From positions 1 through 12,632 of the forward strand of contig DATHHS010000215.1 of NCBI GenBank assembly GCA_035317085.1: a stretch of 12,632 nt of DNA, read 5' to 3'. Made by a program: the position numbers and the translations under genes. Source of the stretch: VBDM01 sp035317085 (lineage in GTDB: Bacteria > Pseudomonadota > Gammaproteobacteria > Burkholderiales > SG8-39). Below the pieces are notes generated by a model, which saw only the letters and a program-made list of their open reading frames with translations, was not told the DNA's origin and searched no databases. Positions 1 to 6,124 of this stretch are shown piece by piece. Positions within the stretch are counted from its first letter, which is position 1, and each line of letters begins with the position of its first letter.

Positions 1-401
1 CGTCCACCCCGCCGCCCTTGCCCGACAAGCTGGCCGCCGCGCGCACTCAGATCGCCGCCAAGAACTGGTCCGCCGCGATCGACGAGCTCAAGCGCATCAA
101 CGACACCGGCAATGCCGACTGGAACAACCTGATGGGCTACAGCCTGCGCAAAGGCCCGACTCCCGATTTCGCGGGCGCCGAGAAGTTCTACAACGAAGCA
201 TTGCGCATCGACCCCAAGCACCGTGGCGCGCTCGAATACTCGGGCGAGCTTTATCTGCAGACCGGCGACCTGGCGAAGGCCGAGCAGCGCCTGGCCACGC
301 TCGACAAGCTGTGCACGTTCGGGTGCGAGGAATACAGCGACCTGAAAAAGGCGATTGCGCAGTACAAGGCCAAGGGCAACAAGGCTTCCTCGTCCTATTG
401 A
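1..401 (+). CDS. Tetratricopeptide repeat protein, C-terminal part (5' partial)
   Basis: The reading frame is open to the left edge of the window (codons in phase from base 3) and ends at TGA 399-401, so the N-terminus is missing. A TTG at 18 is only a nominal start: the preceding codons read Ser-Thr-Pro-Pro-Pro and belong to the same protein, probably a linker after an export signal. The visible 130 or so residues contain two TPR-like helix pairs. The first runs from NADWNNLMGYSLRK to YNEALRIDPKH, and the second runs through GALEYSGELYLQTGDLAKAEQRL. They are followed by a CTFGC cysteine pair and a lysine-rich end. TPR units build a protein-protein interaction scaffold, and the cysteine pair suggests a disulfide in an exported protein. 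No partner can be named. No clear terminator follows; a GC hairpin (arms GGCGC 429-433 and GCGCC 439-443) lacks a T-run. Confidence 0.85.
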   Translation, partial: STPPPLPDKLAAARTQIAAKNWSAAIDELKRINDTGNADWNNLMGYSLRKGPTPDFAGAEKFYNEALRIDPKHRGALEYSGELYLQTGDLAKAEQRLATLDKLCTFGCEEYSDLKKAIAQYKAKGNKASSSY

Positions 402-577
402 GCAGGAGGCTGTTCCCTGCGGACGCTGGGCGCGATCGGCGCCTTGCGCTCCTCATCGCGTTCCGAAAAATCCCGGCATCAGCGCGACAGCGGCGCCGGG
501 AAAGCACGCGACGATAGGCCGCATGGCTCATCACTCTCCAAAGAAAAAATTCCACCGCATGGAGACGACCAGACTCG

Positions 578-606
578 TTGACACAAAAAAATCGCGCGCC
601 TAACAT
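578..606 (+). promoter_or_regulatory. Sigma70-type promoter for the beta-propeller gene
   Basis: A perfect -35 hexamer TTGACA (578-583) is followed after exactly 17 bases by TAACAT (601-606), which matches the TATAAT consensus at 4 of 6 positions. The spacer includes an A-tract at 584-591. Transcription would start near 613 and give a leader of about 117 bases before the ATG at 730. This is the best promoter-like match I found in the window. It is a sequence match only, without experimental support. Confidence 0.65.
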
Positions 607-713
607 CCTCTCGTCTTTTGAAGCGCTCACCTTAAAAGTTTGTCAGAAAACTCCGCGGAAGCCGAAAGCAAAAACGCCGGCCCCGTCGAGCGCATCTCCC
701 AACCCACATCGCG

Positions 714-721
714 AAAGGAGG
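714..721 (+). promoter_or_regulatory. Strong ribosome binding site fixing the start at 730
   Basis: AAAGGAGG lies 8 bases before ATG 730. This decides against the in-frame upstream TTG at 640, which has no Shine-Dalgarno sequence and would bury the signal peptide 30 residues inside the protein. Confidence 0.85.
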
Positions 722-729
722 ATGGCGAA

Positions 730-2097
730 ATGAAGCTCACGAATCTGGTGATTGCAAGTGGTTTGCTGCTGTTTGTGTTGCAGGACGCGTTGGCGGACAA
801 CACTTTCATCCTGGCGACCGGCCGGAGAGATCCGCGAATCTACGCGATCGACTTCGACGCCGCGCTGAAGCCGCAGAACAACAATACCCCGAACGCGATC
901 GTGAGCCGCTCCAAGGTTCATGCGGATCGCCTCGATGGCGTACCGGTCGGCGACCCCGCGAATATCGTGTTGAGCGAGGATCGCCGCACGGCCTACGTCG
1001 TCAACCATCACGGCCCCCTGAACAACGCCGAATTCCTGCAGCACGGTGGGCGCGGAAGCATCTCGGTCATGGACGTGAGGAAGATGCTGCAGCGGAATCT
1101 CGACAATACCGATCGCGCGGTCCAGCAGAACTTCGACAGCGGGTACTTCGGCGCGGTCGGTCTGCTGGTCCTGCCCGACCTGCTCGCCGTGAGCCACTCG
1201 GAGAACTGGCTGACCGAGGACGGCTCGAACCGCATCAGTCTCATCGATCGCAGGACCGGGGGCCGTCGAGGACAGATCGAAATGGCGCTGGGCCACCCGT
1301 CGCACGACTGCCCGGCCTTCCCCGTTCCCTTCGTTTCTCCGACTCCGCCCGCTGTCGTTCCTTTCCTGTCGCCCGACCTCGGCTGGGGCTGCTGGCCGGA
1401 CCCCGAGTTTCTTGCGCTGGGACACGGCAGCGATGGAAAGACCTACCTGTTCTCGGGGAACGCGGGAACGAATGACGTATCGGTAATGGATCTGCAGCGG
1501 GCGCTGAATGGCGCGGTGGTCGTCGAGGTCGCGCCGCGCATTCCCGTGCAGGCCGGCCCCTTCGGCATCAAGGCGAGCCCGGACGGCAAATTGATCGCCG
1601 TCACCGCGAGGGAACGGGGAGATATCGATTTCGAAGGAAACACGATCTCCATCATCGACGTCGATCTCGCCCGCAAGGGCGCGCCCAACGCCGAGCTTGC
1701 CCGCGTTCGAGTCGGGACGGACAGTCCCAGCGGCCAAGCGCGGCCGTTCACGGTCGCCTGGACCCCCGATGGACAAGAAATCATCGTGGCGAACTACCGG
1801 ACGAACAATGTATCGATCGTCGATCTGCGCCGGGCGCTCGCCCACGATCCGCACGCGGAAGTTGCGCGCATTCCCGTGACCCGGCTTGACGCGCTCCCAG
1901 GCAATCCCAAGGGCACGGCGGTGACTTCGGACGGACGCTATGCGGTGGTTTCCGGCGGGCCGCGCCTCGCTCCCACCGCTCCTGCGAGCGGGACGGTGTG
2001 GATCATCGATCTGCGCTTGCGCGCGGTCGTCGCGACCGTGACCGGCGTCGGCAACGACCCGTACGGCGTGGCCCTGGTCGAGGGGGATGACGACTGA
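730..2097 (+). CDS. Secreted YVTN-type beta-propeller protein
   Basis: This is a 455-residue protein. Residues 1-22 form a Sec signal peptide: Lys3, a hydrophobic core, and probable cleavage after A-L-A22 before DN. The mature part has repeated beta-propeller blades of about 40-60 residues, each ending in an S-[IV]-x-[ILV]-[ILM]-D strand: ISVMDVRK (111-118), ISLIDRR (169-175), VSVMDLQR (250-257), ISIIDVD (306-312), VSIVDLRR (361-368) and VWIIDLR (423-429). The segments SPDGKLIAVTA (283-293) and TPDGQEIIVANYRTNNVSIVD (345-365) match the YVTN repeat consensus closely. Between blades, residues 194-221 form a proline-rich insertion bounded by Cys194 and Cys221. Proteins of this fold bind ligands or metals or act as lactonase-like enzymes in the periplasm. 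No catalytic signature allows a choice, so the function is unknown. The gene has its own promoter and converges on the metallophosphoesterase gene. Confidence 0.88.
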   Translation: MKLTNLVIASGLLLFVLQDALADNTFILATGRRDPRIYAIDFDAALKPQNNNTPNAIVSRSKVHADRLDGVPVGDPANIVLSEDRRTAYVVNHHGPLNNAEFLQHGGRGSISVMDVRKMLQRNLDNTDRAVQQNFDSGYFGAVGLLVLPDLLAVSHSENWLTEDGSNRISLIDRRTGGRRGQIEMALGHPSHDCPAFPVPFVSPTPPAVVPFLSPDLGWGCWPDPEFLALGHGSDGKTYLFSGNAGTNDVSVMDLQRALNGAVVVEVAPRIPVQAGPFGIKASPDGKLIAVTARERGDIDFEGNTISIIDVDLARKGAPNAELARVRVGTDSPSGQARPFTVAWTPDGQEIIVANYRTNNVSIVDLRRALAHDPHAEVARIPVTRLDALPGNPKGTAVTSDGRYAVVSGGPRLAPTAPASGTVWIIDLRLRAVVATVTGVGNDPYGVALVEGDDD

Positions 2098-2113
2098 AGC
2101 AAGGCTAGTATTC

Positions 2114-2155
2114 GGCGCGGCGAGGCGGAGTCTTCAGGAGGGGACTCCACGCGCC
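2114..2155 (+). repeat. Imperfect hairpin after the beta-propeller gene
   Basis: Nested inverted repeats lie 17 bases after the stop codon: an inner stem of GGAGTC (2127-2132) with GACTCC (2143-2148), and an outer stem of GGCGCG (2114-2119) with CGCGCC (2150-2155). The hairpin could help end the plus-strand transcript. It has no T-run, so it is not a classical intrinsic terminator. Confidence 0.4.
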
Positions 2156-2205
2156 GCCCGACCGGGATTCCAACCGCGGCTCGATCGCGATGACGCGTCC
2201 CTGCA

Positions 2206-2221
2206 TGCCCGGCGCCGGGCA
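2206..2221. repeat. 16-base perfect palindrome in a convergent gap
   Basis: TGCCCGGC followed directly by GCCGGGCA is a perfect 16-base palindrome midway between two convergent genes. A cruciform, a protein site, or part of a two-way termination zone are all possible. There is no T-run on either side. Confidence 0.6.
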
Positions 2222-2235
2222 CGCGGAGGCGCGGA

Positions 2236-2260
2236 AGAAAACGGCGGCCGAAGCCGCCGT
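2236..2260 (-). terminator. Intrinsic terminator of the metallophosphoesterase gene
   Basis: Read on the minus strand, ACGGCGGC (2260-2253), a TTCG tetraloop and GCCGCCGT (2248-2241) form a perfect 8-pair stem with the very stable UUCG loop. A pyrimidine run TTTCTTCC follows directly, giving four Ts with the last stem base. It lies 94 bases after the stop of the minus-strand gene. On the plus strand the same hairpin has no T-run, so it should act in one direction only. Confidence 0.8.
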
Positions 2261-2353
2261 CTGCGTCGATGCCGTCGGGGTGCCCCGGCCTATTTCCGAA
2301 TCGCGCGCGTGCTTGCCGTGCGTCGAGTCTGTTTGAATGCGCGGCGCGTGCGA

Positions 2354-3592
2354 CTAGGGGATCACGCGCTCCCAGCTGAAGGGGCCAAATGTGTTCTCGC
2401 TCGCACTGTGGTTATTGCGCGGATCGACTGTCAGGCGCACGTACTCCAGCGGAAATGTGCTGCCGTGCACGACCAGCCGGTGGAAATTCGGCACGTTGTA
2501 GCCTTTGCCGACATGGTTGAACCAGGCGTCGTCGGCGCACGGGGTGACGGAAGGGCCGTTCTCGAATGCGCAGGGCTGATTTGCCTTCAACGGGTTATCG
2601 GAGCGATAGACGTGCGAGTCGCCGTTGATCAGCAGAACCGGCTTGCCGAACGCGAGTGTGTCCGCGGCGATCCTGTCGAGGAGCACTTCGTAGTTGGCGA
2701 TGTGCGACGGGATATTGCCGTCGAGATCCCACATGTCGGCCTGCGCCATGATGAGGACGGCCTTGGCGCCATTCGCCTGCGCCCGGGCGAAGGCCTTGTC
2801 GAGCCAGCGCAGGTCGGCGGCGGTGCGCTGAGCGATTTCCTGCAGCTGCATTTCGGTCTTCGTCGCAGTGCCGAACCAGTTGTCGTCGTCGTTGTTCGAG
2901 CCGCCCGGAATGTTCAGGGTTACGAACAGCACGCGCGACTGCTCCCACATCACGTTTTCGACGTACTCTGCGTCGGTCGGATGCGCCGGGTCGAATTCCA
3001 GCGCCTGCGAAGCCACTTTCATTTTCCGCTTGCCGAGCGTCTCGCCGGCCTTCGGGAAAAACATCGCACGCACCAGCGCGAGATTCGCGACCGGATTGCC
3101 GGCGGCGTAATCGACAAAATTACCGTGGGAGTCCTGCCTGTTGCTGCCTTCATTCTTCTTGTGGCAGTCGGCCCACTCGTTGTCGCCGGGCGTATAGACG
3201 AGCGGATCCTTGTACTGCTCCCAGAGCTTCGCGATGATGCTGTTGTAGCCGAACGTGCAGAAATTGCTGCCGGAATGGATGTCGCCGGCGTGCATCACGA
3301 GCCGCACTCTGGGATCGGCATTGATCGCATCGATGAATGCGGGCGTCGCCTGGATCTGCCGCGTATCCTGCGGATTCGGGCCGTCCAGCGTGTCGGGGCC
3401 CACGCAACCCCCAGGGGAACCCGGGCCTGTGTCTGTGCCTGCAGCCTTGCAGCCGTAGGGAGCGTCGCCGTAGACGGCGATCGTCGCAGCGTCGAAATCG
3501 CGGTCGTTGTCATCGTCCGCCAGGGCAGGCGCGATCGCGCCGAGCGCGCAGGCGATCAGCGCGGCTTTGGCAGGCAGGTTTTTCATATGCAT
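2354..3592 (-). CDS. Secreted calcineurin-like metallophosphoesterase
   Basis: This is a 412-residue protein. Its start is ATG 3592-3590 (MHMKNL), preceded by AAGGA six bases upstream. An ATG 12 codons earlier (3628) lacks a Shine-Dalgarno sequence and would put a lysine-rich tail before the signal peptide. Residues 1-25 are a Sec signal peptide with a probable A-L-A25|DDD cut. The metal-binding blocks of the calcineurin-like fold appear in order: YGDAPYG (41-47, Asp43), HAGDIHSGS (101-109, Asp104 and His106), PGDNEW (135-140, Asp137-Asn138) and INGDSHVYR (322-330, Asp325 and His327). The enzyme should be a periplasmic or secreted dinuclear-metal phosphoesterase, hydrolysing phosphomonoesters, phosphodiesters or nucleotides; the substrate cannot be read from sequence. 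Several cysteines (48, 63, 112, 143, 341, 352) could form disulfides. It ends at TAG 2356-2354, is followed by an intrinsic terminator, and appears to be transcribed alone. Confidence 0.9.
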   Translation of the reverse strand: MHMKNLPAKAALIACALGAIAPALADDDNDRDFDAATIAVYGDAPYGCKAAGTDTGPGSPGGCVGPDTLDGPNPQDTRQIQATPAFIDAINADPRVRLVMHAGDIHSGSNFCTFGYNSIIAKLWEQYKDPLVYTPGDNEWADCHKKNEGSNRQDSHGNFVDYAAGNPVANLALVRAMFFPKAGETLGKRKMKVASQALEFDPAHPTDAEYVENVMWEQSRVLFVTLNIPGGSNNDDDNWFGTATKTEMQLQEIAQRTAADLRWLDKAFARAQANGAKAVLIMAQADMWDLDGNIPSHIANYEVLLDRIAADTLAFGKPVLLINGDSHVYRSDNPLKANQPCAFENGPSVTPCADDAWFNHVGKGYNVPNFHRLVVHGSTFPLEYVRLTVDPRNNHSASENTFGPFSWERVIP

Positions 3593-3822
3593 ACGTGTTC
3601 CTTTTTTGGTGATTGATTTTTTGGTCATGGATGGTGGCTTCGGGGACGGGGGCGGTGGTTGGTAGGGGTCCGGGTCCGTGTGGTCCGCTTCGACCGCTCG
3701 CCTGTCGCTCGCCTCTGCAAAATTTGTGAGGCAATTCGGAGCGGAATCAGCGCGTCAGACCTTAAGGGTCCATTGTTTCAATCTGATGACACCAACCTCG
3801 GAGGAGACTCTGTCCGCGCAGG

Positions 3823-3853
3823 ATCGGGTCGTGAGCCGTTGATTCGACCCGAT
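3823..3853 (-). repeat. 9-base inverted repeat downstream of lysR
   Basis: ATCGGGTCG (3823-3831) and CGACCCGAT (3845-3853) are perfect reverse complements around a 13-base loop. With the neighbouring repeat at 3864-3890 this makes two tandem hairpins after the lysR stop codon. No T-run follows on the minus strand. They could end lysR transcription in a Rho-assisted way, protect the 3' end, or be protein sites. Confidence 0.5.
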
Positions 3854-3863
3854 TGCCTCCAGA

Positions 3864-3890
3864 CTGGCGCGACGGTAGCCGGCGCGCCAG
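3864..3890 (-). repeat. 8-base inverted repeat just after lysR
   Basis: CTGGCGCG (3864-3871) and CGCGCCAG (3883-3890) are perfect reverse complements with an 11-base loop, 20 bases past the lysR stop codon. This is a stable GC-rich hairpin without a T-run, so it is a possible but unproven lysR terminator. Confidence 0.5.
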
Positions 3891-3909
3891 CTCGGATGTG
3901 GCAGCTAGC

Positions 3910-4926
3910 TCACGCCACGGATTTCCGCCCGCGCGCTACGTACGCGGAGTGCCGCCCGTGCGTGCGGCCGAACCAGTCGGGTTTCGGCACGCGCGGCATC
4001 GCGCTTCCCGGTGACGGCATTCGTTCGCTCCCGATCTCGGCGAAGATTTCGACCAGGAAGTCGAGAAACACGCGCACGAGCTTCGAGCGCCTTTGGCTCG
4101 GTGCATAGGCGGCGAAGATCATCGGCGATTCCAGGGCCTTCCAGTCCATAAGCACCGGAACGAGCAGGCCGGACGACAAGTATTGAATGAGGGTGAAGTC
4201 GATCATCCGGATTACACCCGCGCCGACGCAAGCGGCTTCGGCAAGCCAGGTGCGGTCGTCGCTGAAAAGGCGCGTCTTCACGTCGATGGTGCGCCGCTCG
4301 CCGTTCTTCTCGAAGGCCCAGCGGTCCAGCAGAGTGCCACCCGAGCTTCTCAGGATCAGGCAGTGGTGGTCGCGCAGGCCTTCGGGCTCGTGCGGCATGC
4401 CCTCGCGGACCCAGTATTGCGGGGAGGCGCACACCATGAGTTGCGTCTGCGCAAGCGTGCGCACGACGAGGTCGCGCTCGGGCGGCCAGCCGACCAGCAC
4501 CGCCACGTCGAGATTTTTCTCTTCGATCTCCCGGATGGTCACGATGGGCTTGAAGACCAACTCGATGTCCGGGTAGCGCGAGAGAAACCGCATGATCCGC
4601 GGCATCACGCAATACTGTCCGAGGGAGGAGCTCATGCCGACGGTAAGCGTTCCGCGCGGCTTCGCTCCGCGCGGGCCCAGGCGCTGTTCGATGTCGTGCA
4701 GGTCCGCCGCGACCCTGCGCGCGGTCTCGTAATAGCGTTCGCCGTCCAGCGTGAGCGCAATGCCCTGTGTCGTGCGGTGGAAAAGCGTGACGCCGAGCGA
4801 GCGTTCGAGCGCCCCGACGAGCTGGGTGATCGCGGACGTGCTCACGTCGAAGAATCTCGCCGCGGCGGCGAAGCTCCCGCCGTCGGCGGCGCGGTTGAAG
4901 TACTGGATTGCGCGCAGCTTGTCCAT
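3910..4926 (-). CDS. LysR-type transcriptional regulator
   Basis: This is a 338-residue regulator. The start is ATG 4926-4924 with GGAGGG eight bases upstream; an in-frame ATG at 5013 would add 29 residues and run through the operator-like repeat. Residues 1-65 are the LysR winged helix-turn-helix, with the pattern MDKLRAIQYFNRAADGGSFAAAA, then VSTSAITQLVGALERSLGVTLFHRTTQG. A linker helix follows, and from about residue 92 (GTLTVGMS) a periplasmic-binding-protein-like effector domain runs to about 298. The last 35-40 residues (after AEIGSERMP) form a basic, Pro- and Gly-containing tail beyond the usual end of the family, which is about 300 residues long. It is divergent from the Bug binding-protein gene, with a T-N11-A inverted repeat between them. 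By the usual LysR arrangement it should control that gene and itself in response to a small effector, probably the imported compound or a product of it. Confidence 0.93.
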   Translation of the reverse strand: MDKLRAIQYFNRAADGGSFAAAARFFDVSTSAITQLVGALERSLGVTLFHRTTQGIALTLDGERYYETARRVAADLHDIEQRLGPRGAKPRGTLTVGMSSSLGQYCVMPRIMRFLSRYPDIELVFKPIVTIREIEEKNLDVAVLVGWPPERDLVVRTLAQTQLMVCASPQYWVREGMPHEPEGLRDHHCLILRSSGGTLLDRWAFEKNGERRTIDVKTRLFSDDRTWLAEAACVGAGVIRMIDFTLIQYLSSGLLVPVLMDWKALESPMIFAAYAPSQRRSKLVRVFLDFLVEIFAEIGSERMPSPGSAMPRVPKPDWFGRTHGRHSAYVARGRKSVA

Positions 4927-4934
4927 CGCCTGAG

Positions 4935-4940
4935 CCCTCC
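4935..4940 (-). promoter_or_regulatory. Ribosome binding site of lysR
   Basis: On the minus strand GGAGGG lies 8 bases before ATG 4926. This selects the start that gives a normal LysR N-terminus (MDKLRAIQYF) over an in-frame ATG 29 codons upstream. Confidence 0.75.
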
Positions 4941-4945
4941 GGCCT

Positions 4946-4968
4946 GCTATTAAGTAAAACTTAACAGC
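4946..4968. promoter_or_regulatory. LysR operator candidate (inverted repeat with T-N11-A core)
   Basis: The left arm is GCT-A-TTAAGT (4946-4955), the centre is AAA, and the right arm is ACTTAA-C-AGC (4959-4968). Nine of ten positions pair. The core T4951 to A4963 is a T-N11-A palindrome, the classical LysR-family recognition pattern, and it is AT-rich in GC-rich surroundings. It sits 19 bases before the lysR start and 81 bases before the Bug start, so one site could serve autoregulation and activation of the divergent gene. Confidence 0.75.
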
Positions 4969-4996
4969 TAGTTTAGCGCGAGACTCTTTCGCCCGT

Positions 4997-5009
4997 ACCG
5001 GCGGCCGGT
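4997..5009. repeat. Second inverted repeat in the lysR-Bug intergenic region
   Basis: ACCGG-CGG-CCGGT is a perfect 13-base inverted repeat just before a CATAGT sequence (5011-5016) that could serve as a -10 box for the Bug gene. It has the same arm-3-arm layout as the LysR site but an unrelated GC-rich sequence. It could be a second regulator site near the promoter, or chance in GC-rich DNA. Confidence 0.35.
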
Positions 5010-5038
5010 GCATAGTGCCTCTCGTCGAACAATGTCTG

Positions 5039-5045
5039 AAGGAGG
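5039..5045 (+). promoter_or_regulatory. Ribosome binding site of the first Bug gene
   Basis: AAGGAGG lies four bases before ATG 5050 and decides for that start. An in-frame ATG at 5032 would overlap the site itself and add charged residues ahead of the signal peptide. Confidence 0.8.
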
Positions 5046-5049
5046 TCGC

Positions 5050-6051
5050 ATGAAATCACTTCGTTGTTTCCGCGTGCCGGTACGCCGGCTCTGCGTCTGT
5101 TTGAGTCCGCTCCTTCTCGGGTTTCTCCTTGTCGGACAGCCGCTCGCGCAGCCGCTGCCCTTTCCCTCGAGGCCGGTCACGATCCTGGTGGCTTACCCCG
5201 CGGGAAGTTCGATCGATGTGGTGACCCGGGCAGTCGCAGAGCAAATGGCTCTCGCGTTCGGCAGCCCGGTCATCGTCGAAAACCGGGTCGGTGCGGGCGG
5301 CATCATCGCAACCCAGGAACTCGTGCGCGCTGCTGCCGACGGCTATACGCTGTTCGCCGGGGCGGTCGACTCCCTCGTGTACGCGTATGTCGAGGCCGAT
5401 CGCAAACCGCTCGATCCCTTGACCGATGTCGTTCCCATCAGCCGCCTCACCCGCGACCACTGGGTGCTCGCCGTATCGCCCACGCTCGGGGTCAACTCGG
5501 TGAAGGAGCTGATCGCGCTCGGCAAGTCTTCGCCCGGGAAGCTGAGTTACGCGTCGATCGGGACAGGCACTGCACCCCATCTGCTCGGCGAAAAGTTCCG
5601 GCAACTGGCAGGATTCGAGGCGACCCATGTCCCCTACAAGGACAGCTTCGTCTCCGACCTGATGGCCGGCCGCGTTTCCTACATCGTTCACGTCACCCCC
5701 GCCGTCGGGCCGCTGATCAAGGCCGGCAAGCTCAAGGGTCTCGCCGTCCTTTCCCGCGAGAGAGTCGCGATGCTCCCGAACGTGCCGACCACGGCCGAAG
5801 CCGGGCTTCCCGATCTCGTGTTCAACGCGGGCATTCTCATGTTCGCGCCGGGCGGAACGCCGCCGGGGATCATCGGGCGCCTCAACGCGGCGATCAACAA
5901 AGCCGAAGGCACGGCGTCGGTCAGGCAACTCTTCACCGATTTCGGAGTGGAGATTGCTGCGGGAACGCCGGCCGAAGCGGCGAAATTCGTTGCCGAGCAG
6001 ATTGGCATCCAGGACGCGATTCGGACCGCGGTGCTGGGCAAGGCACGCTAA
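5050..6051 (+). CDS. Bug-family solute-binding protein (TctC type), copy 1
   Basis: This is a 333-residue protein. Residues 1-33 or so form a Sec signal peptide with an arginine-rich start, a hydrophobic core at 19-28, and a probable cut near PLAQ. The Bug signature follows: FPSRPVTILVAYPAGSSIDVVTRAVAEQM (38-66), then VIVENRVGAGGIIATQELVRAAADGYTLFAG (74-104), the PGKLSYASIGTGTAPHLLGE loop (162-181), HVPYKDS (193-199), GLAVLSRERVAMLPNVPTTAEAGLPDL (230-256) and a C-terminal helix. Length and blocks are full for the family. Bug proteins bind carboxylates and other small organic molecules in the periplasm and deliver them to a tripartite tricarboxylate transporter or to a sensor. The ligand-loop Asp common in PAGGxxD becomes AGSSID here and is kept as Asp56. 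No transporter membrane genes adjoin it. Divergent lysR and its operator suggest ligand-dependent induction. Confidence 0.93.
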   Translation: MKSLRCFRVPVRRLCVCLSPLLLGFLLVGQPLAQPLPFPSRPVTILVAYPAGSSIDVVTRAVAEQMALAFGSPVIVENRVGAGGIIATQELVRAAADGYTLFAGAVDSLVYAYVEADRKPLDPLTDVVPISRLTRDHWVLAVSPTLGVNSVKELIALGKSSPGKLSYASIGTGTAPHLLGEKFRQLAGFEATHVPYKDSFVSDLMAGRVSYIVHVTPAVGPLIKAGKLKGLAVLSRERVAMLPNVPTTAEAGLPDLVFNAGILMFAPGGTPPGIIGRLNAAINKAEGTASVRQLFTDFGVEIAAGTPAEAAKFVAEQIGIQDAIRTAVLGKAR

Positions 6052-6124
6052 GCGAAGCCTGTGTCGCACGCAATAATCGTCGTAGGGCGACGCCGAAAAT
6101 CGCCTTCGCGGCCGCGCCTTCGCC
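6052..6124. other. Convergent gap between the two Bug genes
   Basis: These 73 bases hold the 10-base palindrome CGCGGCCGCG (6107-6116) flanked by two direct copies of GCCTTCGC (6102-6109 and 6116-6123). There are also short complementary segments, GGCGA (6086-6090) and TCGCC (6100-6104). No stem is followed by a T-run, so I do not call a terminator. Confidence 0.4.

Larger units (their letters stand above)
402..729. other. Intergenic region with promoter and leader, no gene
   Basis: These 328 bases lie between the TPR gene and the beta-propeller gene. No reading frame here resembles a protein. It holds a weak GC hairpin at 429-443, an A-rich stretch at 540-549, a sigma70-type promoter at 578-606, and a leader of about 115 bases that ends in a strong ribosome binding site at 714-721. 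Confidence 0.7.
3593..3909. other. Intergenic region between lysR and the metallophosphoesterase gene
   Basis: These 317 bases contain no credible gene. The part near 3593-3780 must hold the promoter of the minus-strand metallophosphoesterase gene, including AAGGA at 3599-3603, but I cannot pick convincing -35 and -10 boxes. An imperfect palindrome centred on TTAA lies around 3758-3771. The part next to lysR holds two perfect inverted repeats, listed separately. Confidence 0.6.

Noticed and set aside
429..443. Intrinsic terminator after the TPR gene
   Set aside because: A five-pair GC stem is present but no T-run follows.
97..630. Open frame of 177 codons on the minus strand
   Set aside because: It lies opposite the TPR gene and the promoter region, is rich in Arg, Ser and Cys as expected of GC-rich antisense frames, and lacks any family motif.
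643..1854. Open frame of 403 codons on the minus strand, opposite the beta-propeller gene
   Set aside because: The plus-strand frame has a signal peptide, YVTN repeats and a strong ribosome binding site. The antisense frame is Arg- and Asp-rich without recognisable motifs.
2087..3616. Open frame of 509 codons on the plus strand, opposite the metallophosphoesterase gene
   Set aside because: The minus-strand frame carries all metallophosphoesterase motifs and a terminator. The plus-strand frame is a valine- and arginine-rich shadow.
3702..3721. Pho-box-like sequence upstream of the metallophosphoesterase
   Set aside because: CTGTC followed by CTCTGC in this stretch only partly matches the direct-repeat PhoB site, and no promoter could be aligned with it.
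3659..4108. Possible 149-codon plus-strand gene in the lysR-metallophosphoesterase gap
   Set aside because: It has no ribosome binding site, runs across the inverted repeats and into the lysR gene on the opposite strand, and has no recognisable domain.
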